DNA of 64,000 bases from RFSX01 sp965230215 (GCA_965230215.1 CBDDKN010000001.1:620001-684000), one strand, 5' to 3'; numbered from the stretch's first letter, positions 28,242-37,356 are shown. Numbers and translations are program-made. The notes: a model not told the origin generated them from the sequence alone.

Positions 28242-28808
28242 ATGAAGTCTAAATTAGTTATCGCAAGTTTGATTATAGCGGCAGGAGCCATTTTGAGATT
28301 CCTCCCACATCCTCATAATATGACGCCTATTGCCTCAATGGCCCTGTTAGGTGGAGCATATATAGGCAGAAAATATCTTGCATTCCTGGTGCCTTTAATT
28401 TGCTTATTTGTTTCTGATATTGTCTTGAATAACACGGTTAACAGGGTGTTTTTTGATAATGCAGAAGGTTTTATTTTATTCAGGGATTATATGTTGGTGA
28501 CATACCTGGCTTTCGCTCTGACAGTTGTGTTGGGATCTGTGATTAAGAATCTAAAAGGATTTAAAATGATTATTGGTGGCGCCATATTGTCCAGCCTGTT
28601 GTTCTTTATCGTTACCAATTTCGGATCATGGATGACAGGTCATATGTATCCTAAGACTATTGGAGGATTATTCAGTTGTTATGTAGCTGCAATTCCATTC
28701 TTCTGGAATACGATAATTGGAAATCTTGTATACCTGAGCTTGTTTGTAACAGCATATGAATTTGCTGTTAAGTATTATACAGCACGAGCAGTAGTCACTG
28801 AAATATAA
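28242..28808 (+). CDS. DUF6580 family membrane protein
   Basis: 188 residues with five or six hydrophobic segments. The family signature at the N-terminus is LRFLPHPHNMTPIASMALLGGAYIG, followed by a Gly-rich membrane stretch and WMTGHMYPKTIGGLFSCYVAAIPFF. The layout resembles ECF-transporter S components, so a small-molecule uptake or membrane-binding role is possible, but no substrate is known. Its stop directly abuts the stop of the converging 7TM-HD gene. Confidence 0.8.
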   Translation: MKSKLVIASLIIAAGAILRFLPHPHNMTPIASMALLGGAYIGRKYLAFLVPLICLFVSDIVLNNTVNRVFFDNAEGFILFRDYMLVTYLAFALTVVLGSVIKNLKGFKMIIGGAILSSLLFFIVTNFGSWMTGHMYPKTIGGLFSCYVAAIPFFWNTIIGNLVYLSLFVTAYEFAVKYYTARAVVTEI

Positions 28809-29978
28809 TTACTCTTCGGAATCAGCGTCTATTACTTTCTCTTCTGGATATTCAATACGTACATGATAAATGCTGCGTAGTAAGCTTCTGAATACTTTTA
28901 TACAAGTTTGTAATTCTGTAAAGCTTAGCTCTGACTCCATAAGCTGATCATCATTGATTTTGAATTCAATGATCTTGTCAATCATGGCATCTATATCTGA
29001 ACCAGTTGGGTTTTTGAGGCTCTTACTAGCAGCTTCTATAGAGTCAGCAAGCATCATGATGGTTTGTTCCTTAGATTGAGGTTTTGGGCCCGGATATCTG
29101 AACAAGCTTTCATCGAATTCTCTGTCCGGTTCTGCATTCTTTTGTTGTCTGTAGAAATATTCAACCCGGGTTGTGCCATGGTGGGTTGTAATAAAGTCGA
29201 TAAGAATCTGGGGTAATTTGGCTTTTTTAGCCATGCGCTCACCCTCCGTAACATGATCTATAATTATGCGTGCACTTTCAAAGTTGGTAATGCTTTCATG
29301 AGCATTACGACCGAGAGCATTTTCAATGAAATATTCTGGTTTCAGAGTTTTTCCAATATCGTGATACAGGGCAGCAGTTTTGACCAGAAGTCCGTTCGCA
29401 CCTATCGCTTCTGCGGCAGATTCTGATAGATTCGCCACCTGAAGACTGTGCTGAAGTGTGCCTGGGGCTTTAAGTGACAATTCCTTTAAAAGTGGTTTAT
29501 TCATATCAGCAAGCTCAGCCAATGTTATATTGGATGTAAAACCAAAGAGTTTTTCAATCATTGGTATGAATGGGTACGCCAGCAACAACAATAATGCGTT
29601 GATAGCCAACCATCCAAATACACTACCTTCATCAGGTATAATGGTACCTGAGTTGATAATGGCTAGCCCCAGATATGCAATTTGATATGTGAGGAAGATT
29701 ATCAGTATTGCAATGAAAAATTTATTCCAGTATCGCGTTTCTGTCATAACCAAAACTGATACAATACCAGCTGTTATCTGTAACACAGTAAATTCATATC
29801 CGAGATTACTCAGAAAGCTGGCTATCAAAATGACAACCAGATGAATAACAAGTGCGAGACGTCCATTATAGAAGTTCAATACAATTATGGGGGTGATGCA
29901 AAAAGGCAGCATGTATACACTTAAGCCCTCTCTGTTGCTTACTATATAGACCAGGACACTAAATATAACCGGCCACAT
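28809..29978 (-). CDS. 7TM-HD family cyclic-dinucleotide phosphodiesterase, C-terminal part (frameshifted gene)
   Basis: 389 residues: about six membrane segments (residues 1-165), then an HD domain with motif ALYHDIGK, HESI, HVTEG and TTHHGTTRV, matching the 7TM-7TMR_HD proteins such as Listeria PgpH, which hydrolyse c-di-AMP. The ATG at 29978 is internal. The reading frame is open upstream through KVVFLIM back to a TGA at 30015-30017, and the preceding half of the protein is encoded in another frame at 29942-30463. The two fragments are one gene split by an apparent 2-bp duplication. If the cell really carries this, the HD domain is expressed without its sensor, if at all. Confidence 0.85.
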   Translation of the reverse strand: MWPVIFSVLVYIVSNREGLSVYMLPFCITPIIVLNFYNGRLALVIHLVVILIASFLSNLGYEFTVLQITAGIVSVLVMTETRYWNKFFIAILIIFLTYQIAYLGLAIINSGTIIPDEGSVFGWLAINALLLLLAYPFIPMIEKLFGFTSNITLAELADMNKPLLKELSLKAPGTLQHSLQVANLSESAAEAIGANGLLVKTAALYHDIGKTLKPEYFIENALGRNAHESITNFESARIIIDHVTEGERMAKKAKLPQILIDFITTHHGTTRVEYFYRQQKNAEPDREFDESLFRYPGPKPQSKEQTIMMLADSIEAASKSLKNPTGSDIDAMIDKIIEFKINDDQLMESELSFTELQTCIKVFRSLLRSIYHVRIEYPEEKVIDADSEE

Positions 29979-30463
29979 GATGAGAAAGACAACCTTGGGA
30001 GGGTTTTGCAGCTCTCAGGAAAAAACTTGGCGGCATATACTATCATGGCACCAATTATAAGTGTGGTAAGCAAGAAGTAGCCTAGAAAATAGATCAGTCC
30101 CCTCGAAGACAGGATGCCGAATTTCTGACTGTTTTCCCTGGTCAAATATTGGTCAATGGTTTGTTGAAGTGCATTGGTTATATATTGTCCATTCGCAACT
30201 ATAATACCTCCACGTTGATACTTAACGCTTGAGTTGATTATGGTATCTCTATCTTCAATTTGTTGTGATATGCTCAGAATGGCGGTAAAGTCTTCTCTAG
30301 CGGTAAGATCCTCATATGCCCACTTCTGCCCTATCTTATAGTCATAGTTGCTCATCTCATGACTTGGAAACATCAGGCAGATGACACTTATCCCAAGAAC
30401 TATTACAAGAAGCTTAGGAATATCCTTCCAGCCAAGGCTATTTGAATTGTTATCTAAGGCCAT
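29942..30463 (-). CDS. 7TM-HD family protein, N-terminal part (frameshifted gene)
   Basis: About 173 residues from the ATG at 30463; an in-frame TTG at 30472 is the alternative. One membrane segment (~15-35), then an extracytoplasmic 7TMR-HDED-like region (YKIGQKWAYEDLTAREDF to DQYLTREN), then the first segment of the 7TM block, ending FFPE. After that the frame reads out-of-frame residues SCKTLPRL until a stop at 29942. In the other frame FFPE continues as LQNPPKVVFLIMWP. The extracytoplasmic part is only ~100 residues, clearly shorter than in PgpH-type proteins (whole protein ~700 aa, here ~560 when joined). Confidence 0.8.
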   Translation of the reverse strand: MALDNNSNSLGWKDIPKLLVIVLGISVICLMFPSHEMSNYDYKIGQKWAYEDLTAREDFTAILSISQQIEDRDTIINSSVKYQRGGIIVANGQYITNALQQTIDQYLTRENSQKFGILSSRGLIYFLGYFLLTTLIIGAMIVYAAKFFPESCKTLPRLSFSSCGRLYLVSWSI

Positions 30464-30480
30464 TGTTGACAAAGTTAGAC

Positions 30481-31023
30481 TTATTTAGCATTCCATTTCA
30501 ATTCATCAATGCCATCAAGCCTTGTGAGGTGACGTGCGAGAACAAAAAAGTAATCTGAAAGTCTGTTTAGAAATTTGATAATAAAAGCTTCCACATCAAT
30601 GCTCTCAGATGCCAAAACAACACGCCTTTCTGCTCTTCTGCAAACAGTTCTGCAAACGTGAGCCTGGGCAATACGCTGATTGCCTCTCGGTAATATGAAT
30701 GTTTTTAATTCTGGAAGTTCAACGGTATATGCGTCCATCGTCTGTTCAAGACGATCGATCCATGATTTATCAAGTTCAGGGAGATACTGATCCATGGTTC
30801 CATCAGAAGCGAGGTGACTTCCTATATCGAATAACATTGCCTGGCATTCCTTGAGCAACAGATTGATGTCGGATTCATTCACCAGTGACATTAATAAACC
30901 CACGTGGGAATTCAATTCATCAACTGTTCCGTATGCTTCTATCCTGCTGTCATTTTTCGAAATGCGCGTTCCTCCAAACAGTGAAGTCTTTCCTTTATCT
31001 CCTGATTTAGTGTATACTTTCAT
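30481..31023 (-). CDS. Cob(I)yrinic acid a,c-diamide adenosyltransferase, PduO type
   Basis: 180 residues. Conserved ATP/corrinoid-binding stretches: the N-terminal VYTKSGDKGKTSLFGG, then EAYGTVDELNSHVG, and the C-terminal CRTVCRRAERRVV followed by FLNRLSDYFFVLAR. PduO-type enzymes transfer the adenosyl group of ATP to cob(I)alamin to make adenosylcobalamin, and work as trimers in the cytoplasm. No B12-dependent enzyme or B12 riboswitch is visible nearby. It ends 17 bp before the 7TM-HD start. Confidence 0.95.
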   Translation of the reverse strand: MKVYTKSGDKGKTSLFGGTRISKNDSRIEAYGTVDELNSHVGLLMSLVNESDINLLLKECQAMLFDIGSHLASDGTMDQYLPELDKSWIDRLEQTMDAYTVELPELKTFILPRGNQRIAQAHVCRTVCRRAERRVVLASESIDVEAFIIKFLNRLSDYFFVLARHLTRLDGIDELKWNAK

Positions 31024-31077
31024 TTGGGAATATATATAGCGAAAGTATATATAATTTAATCAAAATCCAGCTACTAA

Positions 31078-31815
31078 TCAGCTATGAATGTTGTAATGAT
31101 GCTCCGGGTCAGAAGCTAAAATTATATTATCGTTTTTAAGGTCAGATTCCAAAAGTCCATCTCGCAACCTGATTATGCGGTGAGCATGGTTGGCGATGTC
31201 TGGTTCGTGAGTCACCACAATTATTGTATTGCCATTATCATGAAGCCGTTCAAATATTTCCATGATCTCAATAGAAGTCTTGGTATCAAGGTTGCCGGTA
31301 GGTTCATCTGCGAGGATAATCGAAGGGTCATTAACAAGTGCACGTGCAATGGCGACACGCTGTCTTTGACCACCTGATAGCTCATTGGGTTTGTGATCCA
31401 TCCTGTCACCAAGACCAACACTATCCAAAACTTGAGCGGCCTTCTCAAGGCGCTTTTTCTTACTCATTCCTGAATATACCAATGGAAGAGCGACGTTCTC
31501 AAGTGCTGTTAATCGTGGCAAAAGATTGAAAGTCTGAAATACAAATCCTATCTCCTTATTTCTGACAGAGGCCAATTCTGAATCAGACATTTGTGAGACA
31601 TGTTCCTTGTTGAAAAAGTAATCTCCTTCACTTGGTGTATCCAACAAGCCAAGTAGATTCATTAGTGTGGACTTCCCGGATCCCGAAGGCCCCATTAGTG
31701 CTACATATTCATTGGCGGATATATCCAAGCTAACGCCGTTTAGTGCATTCACTTGTTCTGTACCCATAATGTAAATCTTCTTGAGGTCTCTAATCTTGAT
31801 AATTTCTTTATCCAT
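31078..31815 (-). CDS. ABC transporter ATP-binding protein (MacB/LolD-type)
   Basis: 245 residues. Walker A GPSGSGKST, Q-loop FVFQTFNLLPRLTALENV, signature LSGGQRQRVAIARAL, Walker B IILADEPTGNLD and H-switch VVTHEPD. The TFNLLPRL and DEPTGNLD forms are those of the MacB/FtsE/LolD subgroup, which powers mechanotransmission or lipoprotein release. No permease gene is adjacent, so the partner must be elsewhere. The start overlaps gatC by 8 bp, indicating translational coupling. Confidence 0.92.
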   Translation of the reverse strand: MDKEIIKIRDLKKIYIMGTEQVNALNGVSLDISANEYVALMGPSGSGKSTLMNLLGLLDTPSEGDYFFNKEHVSQMSDSELASVRNKEIGFVFQTFNLLPRLTALENVALPLVYSGMSKKKRLEKAAQVLDSVGLGDRMDHKPNELSGGQRQRVAIARALVNDPSIILADEPTGNLDTKTSIEIMEIFERLHDNGNTIIVVTHEPDIANHAHRIIRLRDGLLESDLKNDNIILASDPEHHYNIHS

Positions 31816-32095
31816 TAGTCTTTTTTATCACTTTAGGAACAACAAAATAATTGTCCTTTGTCTGCTTTGAGTTTTGCTTGATCAATTCAAAGTCGGCGTT
31901 GGGCTTTTCGTCATCAGCCCTGAGAACCTGTTTCTGAGTATTGGATTCCTTTGTTGAGAAATCTGCTTTTTGAATTTTGATCAACATTTCGACCATCTTT
32001 TCAAGTTCAGGTAACAAGGCTTCCCTCTCTTTATCTGATAGTGAAAGCATTGATAAGTTCTCCAGTCTTGAAATTATATTTTTATCAAGATTCAT
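31808..32095 (-). CDS. gatC: Asp-tRNA(Asn)/Glu-tRNA(Gln) amidotransferase subunit GatC
   Basis: 95 residues, the normal GatC size. The helix SRLENLSMLSLSDKEREALLPELEKMVEML matches the GatC N-terminus that wraps GatA, and the C-terminal LRADDEKPNADFELIKQNSKQTKDNYFVVPKVI is the family tail. GatCAB amidates mis-charged Glu-tRNA(Gln) or Asp-tRNA(Asn). GatA and GatB are not in this window. Divergent from the deoxynucleoside kinase gene. Confidence 0.93.
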   Translation of the reverse strand: MNLDKNIISRLENLSMLSLSDKEREALLPELEKMVEMLIKIQKADFSTKESNTQKQVLRADDEKPNADFELIKQNSKQTKDNYFVVPKVIKKTNG

Positions 32096-32172
32096 GTCAA
32101 TTATTTAGATGTTCCGCCTCTGATCTCCGCCTAATTGCCTATTTTGGCCAATTAAATTTTTGAAGCCTCGAG

Positions 32173-32817
32173 ATGAATGATTCAGAGTCGAAAATAAAAC
32201 ATATAGCTGTATCTGGTAATATTGGAGCAGGTAAAACCACTTTGTCAGAACTGCTGGGTAATCATTATGGATGGGAAGTTCAATATGAGGACACCAATAC
32301 CAATCCCTATCTGAGTGATTTCTATGAAGACATGCACAGATGGTCATTCAATCTCCAGATTTACTTTCTCAATTCTCGATTCAAACAGATTATGGATATC
32401 CGTCAAGGCGATAAAGTCGTGATTCAGGACAGAACCATATATGAGGATGCTTTCATTTTTGCGCCCAACCTTTATGAGATGGGCTTGATGGCCAAACGTG
32501 ACATGGAGAATTACAGGACATTATTTAATCTTATGACATCTCAGGTCGAACCTCCTGATCTTTTGATTTTCTTAAAAGCCAGTATTCCCAAGCTTGTAGA
32601 GCATATTCAAAAAAGAGGCAGAGACTATGAAGGAAGCATTAGTCTGGACTACTTGAAGAGGCTTAATGAGAAGTATGAAAACTGGATCGACAGCTACAAT
32701 ATTGGAAGATTGCTGGTCATTGATGCCGATAATATAGACTTCAAAAGCAATAAGGAAGATTTTGGTCAAGTCATACACGATATAAACTCTAAGCTTTTTG
32801 GTTTGTTTGAGGACTAA
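32173..32817 (+). CDS. Deoxynucleoside kinase
   Basis: 214 residues. P-loop GNIGAGKT (15-22), LID/catalytic segment with QDRTIYEDAFIFA (the DR(S/T) motif) and a C-terminal helix typical of dNK/dGK/dAK enzymes. It phosphorylates deoxynucleosides with ATP for the salvage of dNTP precursors. Base preference cannot be read from the sequence. The next gene, a yggS-type protein, starts 13 bp later on the same strand. Confidence 0.93.
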   Translation: MNDSESKIKHIAVSGNIGAGKTTLSELLGNHYGWEVQYEDTNTNPYLSDFYEDMHRWSFNLQIYFLNSRFKQIMDIRQGDKVVIQDRTIYEDAFIFAPNLYEMGLMAKRDMENYRTLFNLMTSQVEPPDLLIFLKASIPKLVEHIQKRGRDYEGSISLDYLKRLNEKYENWIDSYNIGRLLVIDADNIDFKSNKEDFGQVIHDINSKLFGLFED

Positions 32818-32830
32818 AGTTTAAGCTCTA

Positions 32831-33481
32831 ATGGACTATACGGAACTCAAAGATTTTCTCGAAAGACATAATGTAAAGTTGGTTGCTGTTTCCAAAACAA
32901 AACCTGTGGAGGCTTTAATGTCACTTTATAATGATGGTCAAAGAGACTTTGGAGAGAACCGGGTTCAGGAACTGGTGGAAAAACAAGAAGCCTTACCCGA
33001 TGACATTAAGTGGCACATGATAGGACACCTTCAGAAAAATAAGGTGAAGTACATAGCTGGTTTTGTACATCTTATCCATTCCGCAGATAATCTTAAACTG
33101 ATCCAAAAGATAGACAATGAGGCAAAAAAAAATAACAGGGTGATAGATATCCTTCTGCAGCTCAAAATTGCCTCAGAGGACAGCAAGTATGGTTTTGACT
33201 GGCATGAATTACTGGAACAGCTGGATGTGATTCAGTCTCTTGACAATATCCGTGTATGTGGCTTGATGGGCATGGGGACCTTTACAGATGATGAAAACAT
33301 TACGCACAAAGAATTCAAACTTTTAAAATCCCACTTTGATCAGTTGAAAGAGAGCCAGTTTAAGGATTCAAGCCATTTTACTGAATTGTCCATGGGTATG
33401 TCTGGAGATTATATTATTGCTCTAGAACATGGTTCTACAATGGTGCGCATAGGTTCTTTGTTGTTCGGTAAAAGAAATTAG
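32831..33481 (+). CDS. yggS: YggS/PLPBP family pyridoxal phosphate-binding protein
   Basis: 216 residues. PLP-binding Lys22 in VAVSKTKP, ENRVQELVEKQ, WHMIGHLQKNKVKYI and the phosphate-binding SMGMSGDY near the C-terminus are all family hallmarks. It lacks the second domain of alanine racemase. PLPBP proteins bind PLP and keep B6 and amino-acid pools balanced; no catalytic reaction is established. It ends 4 bp inside the converging VCBS gene. Confidence 0.95.
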   Translation: MDYTELKDFLERHNVKLVAVSKTKPVEALMSLYNDGQRDFGENRVQELVEKQEALPDDIKWHMIGHLQKNKVKYIAGFVHLIHSADNLKLIQKIDNEAKKNNRVIDILLQLKIASEDSKYGFDWHELLEQLDVIQSLDNIRVCGLMGMGTFTDDENITHKEFKLLKSHFDQLKESQFKDSSHFTELSMGMSGDYIIALEHGSTMVRIGSLLFGKRN

Positions 33482-35778
33482 TTAGAACCCACGACAAACA
33501 GCTTTTCGATTTCTCTTTGACCATTACTAAGCCTAATTTCAAGAAAGTATAATCCAGGAGTCAGTTCCTGCGGCAACATATAAGAGTCAGTCTGGCTATT
33601 CAAATCAGATATTCTTCTACCGTTAATGTCTAGTAAACCAATGTTATTAATCCTTGAATCTGTAAGGATTGTTACTTCTGAACTTGTAGGGTTTGGATAG
33701 ATCTTGATTTCTGTATTCAGAGAAATTTGCTCTTCAATAGATGTTGTACCCATAATGTCAGATTGAAATAAGCTTATACCACCTCTTCTATTTCCAATAA
33801 GTATTTCATAAACATTATCATTATTGAGGTCAGCAATTGTCGGAGCAGAATAAAATCCTTCTACCAGGCCTCCTACTCTATCGTCAAGCAAGATTGCAGG
33901 TGTAGAAGGGTTATTGTCTTCTATTTCGTATAGAGAAATTCTGCCAGACAGGGAGCCCACAAGGGCAAAGGTCTTATCGCCTATATTATAAAAATGAGGT
34001 GATGCTCCTCCCTTAGCACTTGCTGATTCCAGGAAGCTCACATTGATATGTCCGAGGGCTGGATGATTGGGTGCGTTGTTCACTTCGGGATCAAAGAAAG
34101 GCTCTGTTTCCGTTCCCTGGTTTTGAAAGTAATTTAAATTACCTGTCACAAATTCTCCGGTAGCGGGTTCATTATAACCATTGGTATTCCGTTCACCAAT
34201 AATAAGGTCAAGTAACCCATCCTTGTTGAAGTCAAATAGTTGTGGACGGATTCTTTGACCGGCAGAGATATCCATCCAATTGTAAATCGGATTAGCAAAG
34301 TCAAAAGCATTACCTGCTCCAGCTCTATTTTCAAAATAATATAGTTTTCCGGCTTCATCACCAATGACCATATCCAAATCACCGTCATTGTCAAGATCAC
34401 CAAAGCAAGGTGCTGGGTTTGAAGACGTTGTAGAGAACTGTGAAAAGTTAAGATAGTCTTCATCAACTATCTCATACTGTGGTGCAGAATTGCTTCCAGT
34501 GTTTTCTAATAGTACAAGGCTGATTTCAAAAGCTGAACCGTCAAACGGGCCTCCAGAACCAATTATGATATCCATCAATCCATCGGAATTGAAATCTAGA
34601 AACGTGGGCACCGAATAGCTTCCATAATCAATAGTTTCTTCTGTGAGAAAGTCTCTTTGTATTAAAGTGTATGGCTGACTGGGGTCACCTGTGTTTTTGT
34701 AAAACCACACATTATTAACATTTCGAATGGAGCTTTGTGCATTTGGCGCAACCAAAATATCCTCTAGCCCATCATCGTCCACATCCAGTGAGAAAGCTGC
34801 AAGAAATATGGGCATATCCACAGATTCATCGTACGATGGGAAAAAATCGTCTTTGAAAGTCATGTGTGCATTTGTATTATCGCCACCATTTTCCAAGTAT
34901 ACAATGCTATTGTAGGTCAAGTCACCCAAAAGAAGATCATAGTCCATATCGCCGTCTGGATCAAAAGCACATACTGTAGAACCGGAATGTGCCCCTCCAG
35001 ATTTGTTGTCTTCAATCTCTTCATCATCTATTTTGTTGGCACATAATTGAGGATTGTCACTCAATGTTATCACCTGCGATAATCCACTTTCCAAAAATTT
35101 ACCAAAGCAAAAATCAGCTATCTCAAAGTCCATGGTATCGGACGGCAGGTTTCTTTCTATTTGAAAGTTTTTACAGAAATAAACATAGCTTCCCGCTTCA
35201 TCGAATGTGAGTATGTCAAGATCTCCATCGTGATCAACATCGACTATTGCTGGTATGTCTGTTGTGGCACAGTATACTTGACCGGCAGGCAACTTATTCC
35301 ATATGATATCAGGATTGCCTTCAGGTCTTCCCATACGCCTCTGATTGTAGCTGTAAGTGTCATTAGCGAATCCGGCTTCATGTAAAATAACGCCTGCAGC
35401 TCCAGCCGATACACCTGAGGAAAACAGATCATCTATACCATCACCATTGAAATCCGCAAGCATACAAAATCCTTCCAGACTCTTGGGGAAGAACTTGTTG
35501 TAATATCTGCTTAATTCGTAGTTATAGGGTTGGCCCGTTTCTGCGCTTAGAAAAACCAATGAACTCGATCCATTCCTGTCGAATACATAAATGTCAGCTT
35601 TGCCATCCATATTGAAATCTGATGATGAGAACTGCGGGGAGTCAAAGCCACCGGTAAATGCAAATTGCAATTCATCATTATTCTCAAAAACAGCACAATC
35701 GAAAGTGTCGTAATACTGAGAAAAAGCTTGAAATTGAAATAAAATGAATCCTGTTAAAAAGATATATCTGATATTCAT
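33478..35778 (-). CDS. FG-GAP/VCBS-repeat protein with T9SS type A sorting domain
   Basis: 766 residues. Signal peptide ending FQAFSQ. Repeated FG-GAP/VCBS calcium-binding loops occur along the protein: DFNMDGKADIYVFD, DFNGDGIDDLF, DVDHDGDLDILTFD, DLDNDGDLDMVIGD, DFNKDGLLDLIIGE and DLNNDNVYEILIGN, forming a seven-blade propeller. The last ~80 residues (IYPNPTSSEVTILTD to REIEKLFVVGS) are a T9SS type A sorting domain, so the protein is carried to the cell surface or secreted. Likely role in adhesion or extracellular binding. Confidence 0.92.
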   Translation of the reverse strand: MNIRYIFLTGFILFQFQAFSQYYDTFDCAVFENNDELQFAFTGGFDSPQFSSSDFNMDGKADIYVFDRNGSSSLVFLSAETGQPYNYELSRYYNKFFPKSLEGFCMLADFNGDGIDDLFSSGVSAGAAGVILHEAGFANDTYSYNQRRMGRPEGNPDIIWNKLPAGQVYCATTDIPAIVDVDHDGDLDILTFDEAGSYVYFCKNFQIERNLPSDTMDFEIADFCFGKFLESGLSQVITLSDNPQLCANKIDDEEIEDNKSGGAHSGSTVCAFDPDGDMDYDLLLGDLTYNSIVYLENGGDNTNAHMTFKDDFFPSYDESVDMPIFLAAFSLDVDDDGLEDILVAPNAQSSIRNVNNVWFYKNTGDPSQPYTLIQRDFLTEETIDYGSYSVPTFLDFNSDGLMDIIIGSGGPFDGSAFEISLVLLENTGSNSAPQYEIVDEDYLNFSQFSTTSSNPAPCFGDLDNDGDLDMVIGDEAGKLYYFENRAGAGNAFDFANPIYNWMDISAGQRIRPQLFDFNKDGLLDLIIGERNTNGYNEPATGEFVTGNLNYFQNQGTETEPFFDPEVNNAPNHPALGHINVSFLESASAKGGASPHFYNIGDKTFALVGSLSGRISLYEIEDNNPSTPAILLDDRVGGLVEGFYSAPTIADLNNDNVYEILIGNRRGGISLFQSDIMGTTSIEEQISLNTEIKIYPNPTSSEVTILTDSRINNIGLLDINGRRISDLNSQTDSYMLPQELTPGLYFLEIRLSNGQREIEKLFVVGSN

Positions 35779-35922
35779 ATTGCTAAATTAGAAGGCAAAA
35801 GCTGCTTAAACAAGCCTAAACAAGCTCAAAACCGACATTGATGAATAATTAAATAAGAAATGCATTCTTCAATGCGTTTAAAAATGAACAATAAATTTAA
35901 GCATAGCTTTTTACATATATAG

Positions 35923-35930
35923 TATATTTG
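35923..35930 (+). promoter_or_regulatory. Possible Bacteroidota -7 promoter element for the HtrA gene
   Basis: TATATTTG fits TAnnTTTG and ends 4 bp before the ATG, implying a leaderless transcript if used. No clear -33 TTTG at the expected distance. Confidence 0.25.
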
Positions 35931-35934
35931 TAAT

Positions 35935-37356
35935 ATGAAATCCGATCTTAAAACGGTATTTATAGCATCATGTGTCTGTCTAAGCCTGATATTTATATAT
36001 GATAGATATCATGTACACACTGTGAAGCTTGTTGAAGAACAGTATGCAAGAACAGCTAATTTTGCTGAGCCCGTCAATCAGGATAATCAGATTGCCAAGC
36101 AAAGTCTGTTTAGTAATTCTGATATTTTTATTGAGGCTGCTGATTATGCCAGAAATTCTGTCGTGTCGATCAAAGCTGTGCAAATAAAAGGCAGAAGCTG
36201 GGAGAAAGATAAATACACCCGGTCTAATGGGTCTGGCGTCATCATTTCTTCGGATGGTTACATTGTTACGAATTATCATGTTGTTGAAGATGCCGATATC
36301 ATAGAATGTATATCAGAGGATAGACGCGAGTATAATGCCGAGGTTATAGGATTTGACAGATCGACAGACATAGCTTTATTAAAGATTGAAGCCAACAGTC
36401 TTGACTTCCTACAATTTGGAGATTCTGATGCATTGAACGTCGGTGAATGGGTCCTGGCAATTGGTAACCCATTTAAATTACAATCATCTGTAACAGCGGG
36501 CATTGTTAGTGCAAAAGCAAGAAATATAAATATATTCAATAGACAAGGAATCGAGTCGTTTATTCAGACTGATGCAGCAATCAATCCAGGTAATAGTGGT
36601 GGAGCACTTATAAATACTAACGGTTATCTTGTAGGTATTAATACAGCTATACTCACGTACAGTGGCAAATATGAAGGTTTCTCATTTGCAATACCCAGCT
36701 CAATCGTTTCAAAGGTTGTAAAGGATATCAAGCAGTATGGCGCTGTACAGCGTGCGTGGCTTGGTGTCAGTGTAGTTGATATCAATTTTGATATGGCGCA
36801 GTCGAAAGGATTGGATTTTGTAGGCGGCGCAATGATAGATCTGGTTGAAAAGGAAAGTGCGGCTAAGAAAGCCGGACTAAGATCCGAGGATGTGATTGTG
36901 AGTATCAATGGTAAGCAAACCTCATCTGTATCACAGTTTCTAGAGATTATCAGTCAGTTTAGACCTGGAGACTCCGTTGTAGTGGATTATTACAGAGGTA
37001 ATAAAAGTTATTCTGCTACTGCTGTACTACAGAATCAAATTAACAGTACAGATTTCATTGCAGTACGCAAAGATAAATTGTTAAAAGATTTGGGGTTTGA
37101 GTTGAGAGAGTTGGATTCAGGTGAACGTTCTCGACTCAGCACAGAAGGTGTGATGGTTGTAAGTATCATCAGGGATAGCAAAATCAGTGATACAAACATG
37201 GATCCTAACTATATCATAACATCTGTTAATGGAGCTAAGATTCGCAATGTTGATGAATTGATTGCTCAGTTCAAATCTATTAAGGGGAAAGTTGAACTTA
37301 AGGGTTTCTATGAAAACTGGCCTGGCAATTATCCCTATGTCTTTTATCTGAAATAG
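35935..37356 (+). CDS. HtrA/DegP-type trypsin-like serine protease with PDZ domains
   Basis: 473 residues. N-terminal membrane anchor/signal (TVFIASCVCLSLIFIYD). Trypsin-like domain with the triad H115 (TNYHVVED), D145 (STDIALLK) and S221 (INPGNSGGAL). First PDZ domain ~270-370 (GGAMIDLVEKESAAKKAGL, DVIVSINGK); a second, shorter PDZ-like region is at ~385-473. HtrA proteases degrade or refold damaged envelope proteins. The gene stands alone, divergent from the VCBS gene, with an OsmC gene 53 bp downstream. Confidence 0.95.
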   Translation: MKSDLKTVFIASCVCLSLIFIYDRYHVHTVKLVEEQYARTANFAEPVNQDNQIAKQSLFSNSDIFIEAADYARNSVVSIKAVQIKGRSWEKDKYTRSNGSGVIISSDGYIVTNYHVVEDADIIECISEDRREYNAEVIGFDRSTDIALLKIEANSLDFLQFGDSDALNVGEWVLAIGNPFKLQSSVTAGIVSAKARNINIFNRQGIESFIQTDAAINPGNSGGALINTNGYLVGINTAILTYSGKYEGFSFAIPSSIVSKVVKDIKQYGAVQRAWLGVSVVDINFDMAQSKGLDFVGGAMIDLVEKESAAKKAGLRSEDVIVSINGKQTSSVSQFLEIISQFRPGDSVVVDYYRGNKSYSATAVLQNQINSTDFIAVRKDKLLKDLGFELRELDSGERSRLSTEGVMVVSIIRDSKISDTNMDPNYIITSVNGAKIRNVDELIAQFKSIKGKVELKGFYENWPGNYPYVFYLK

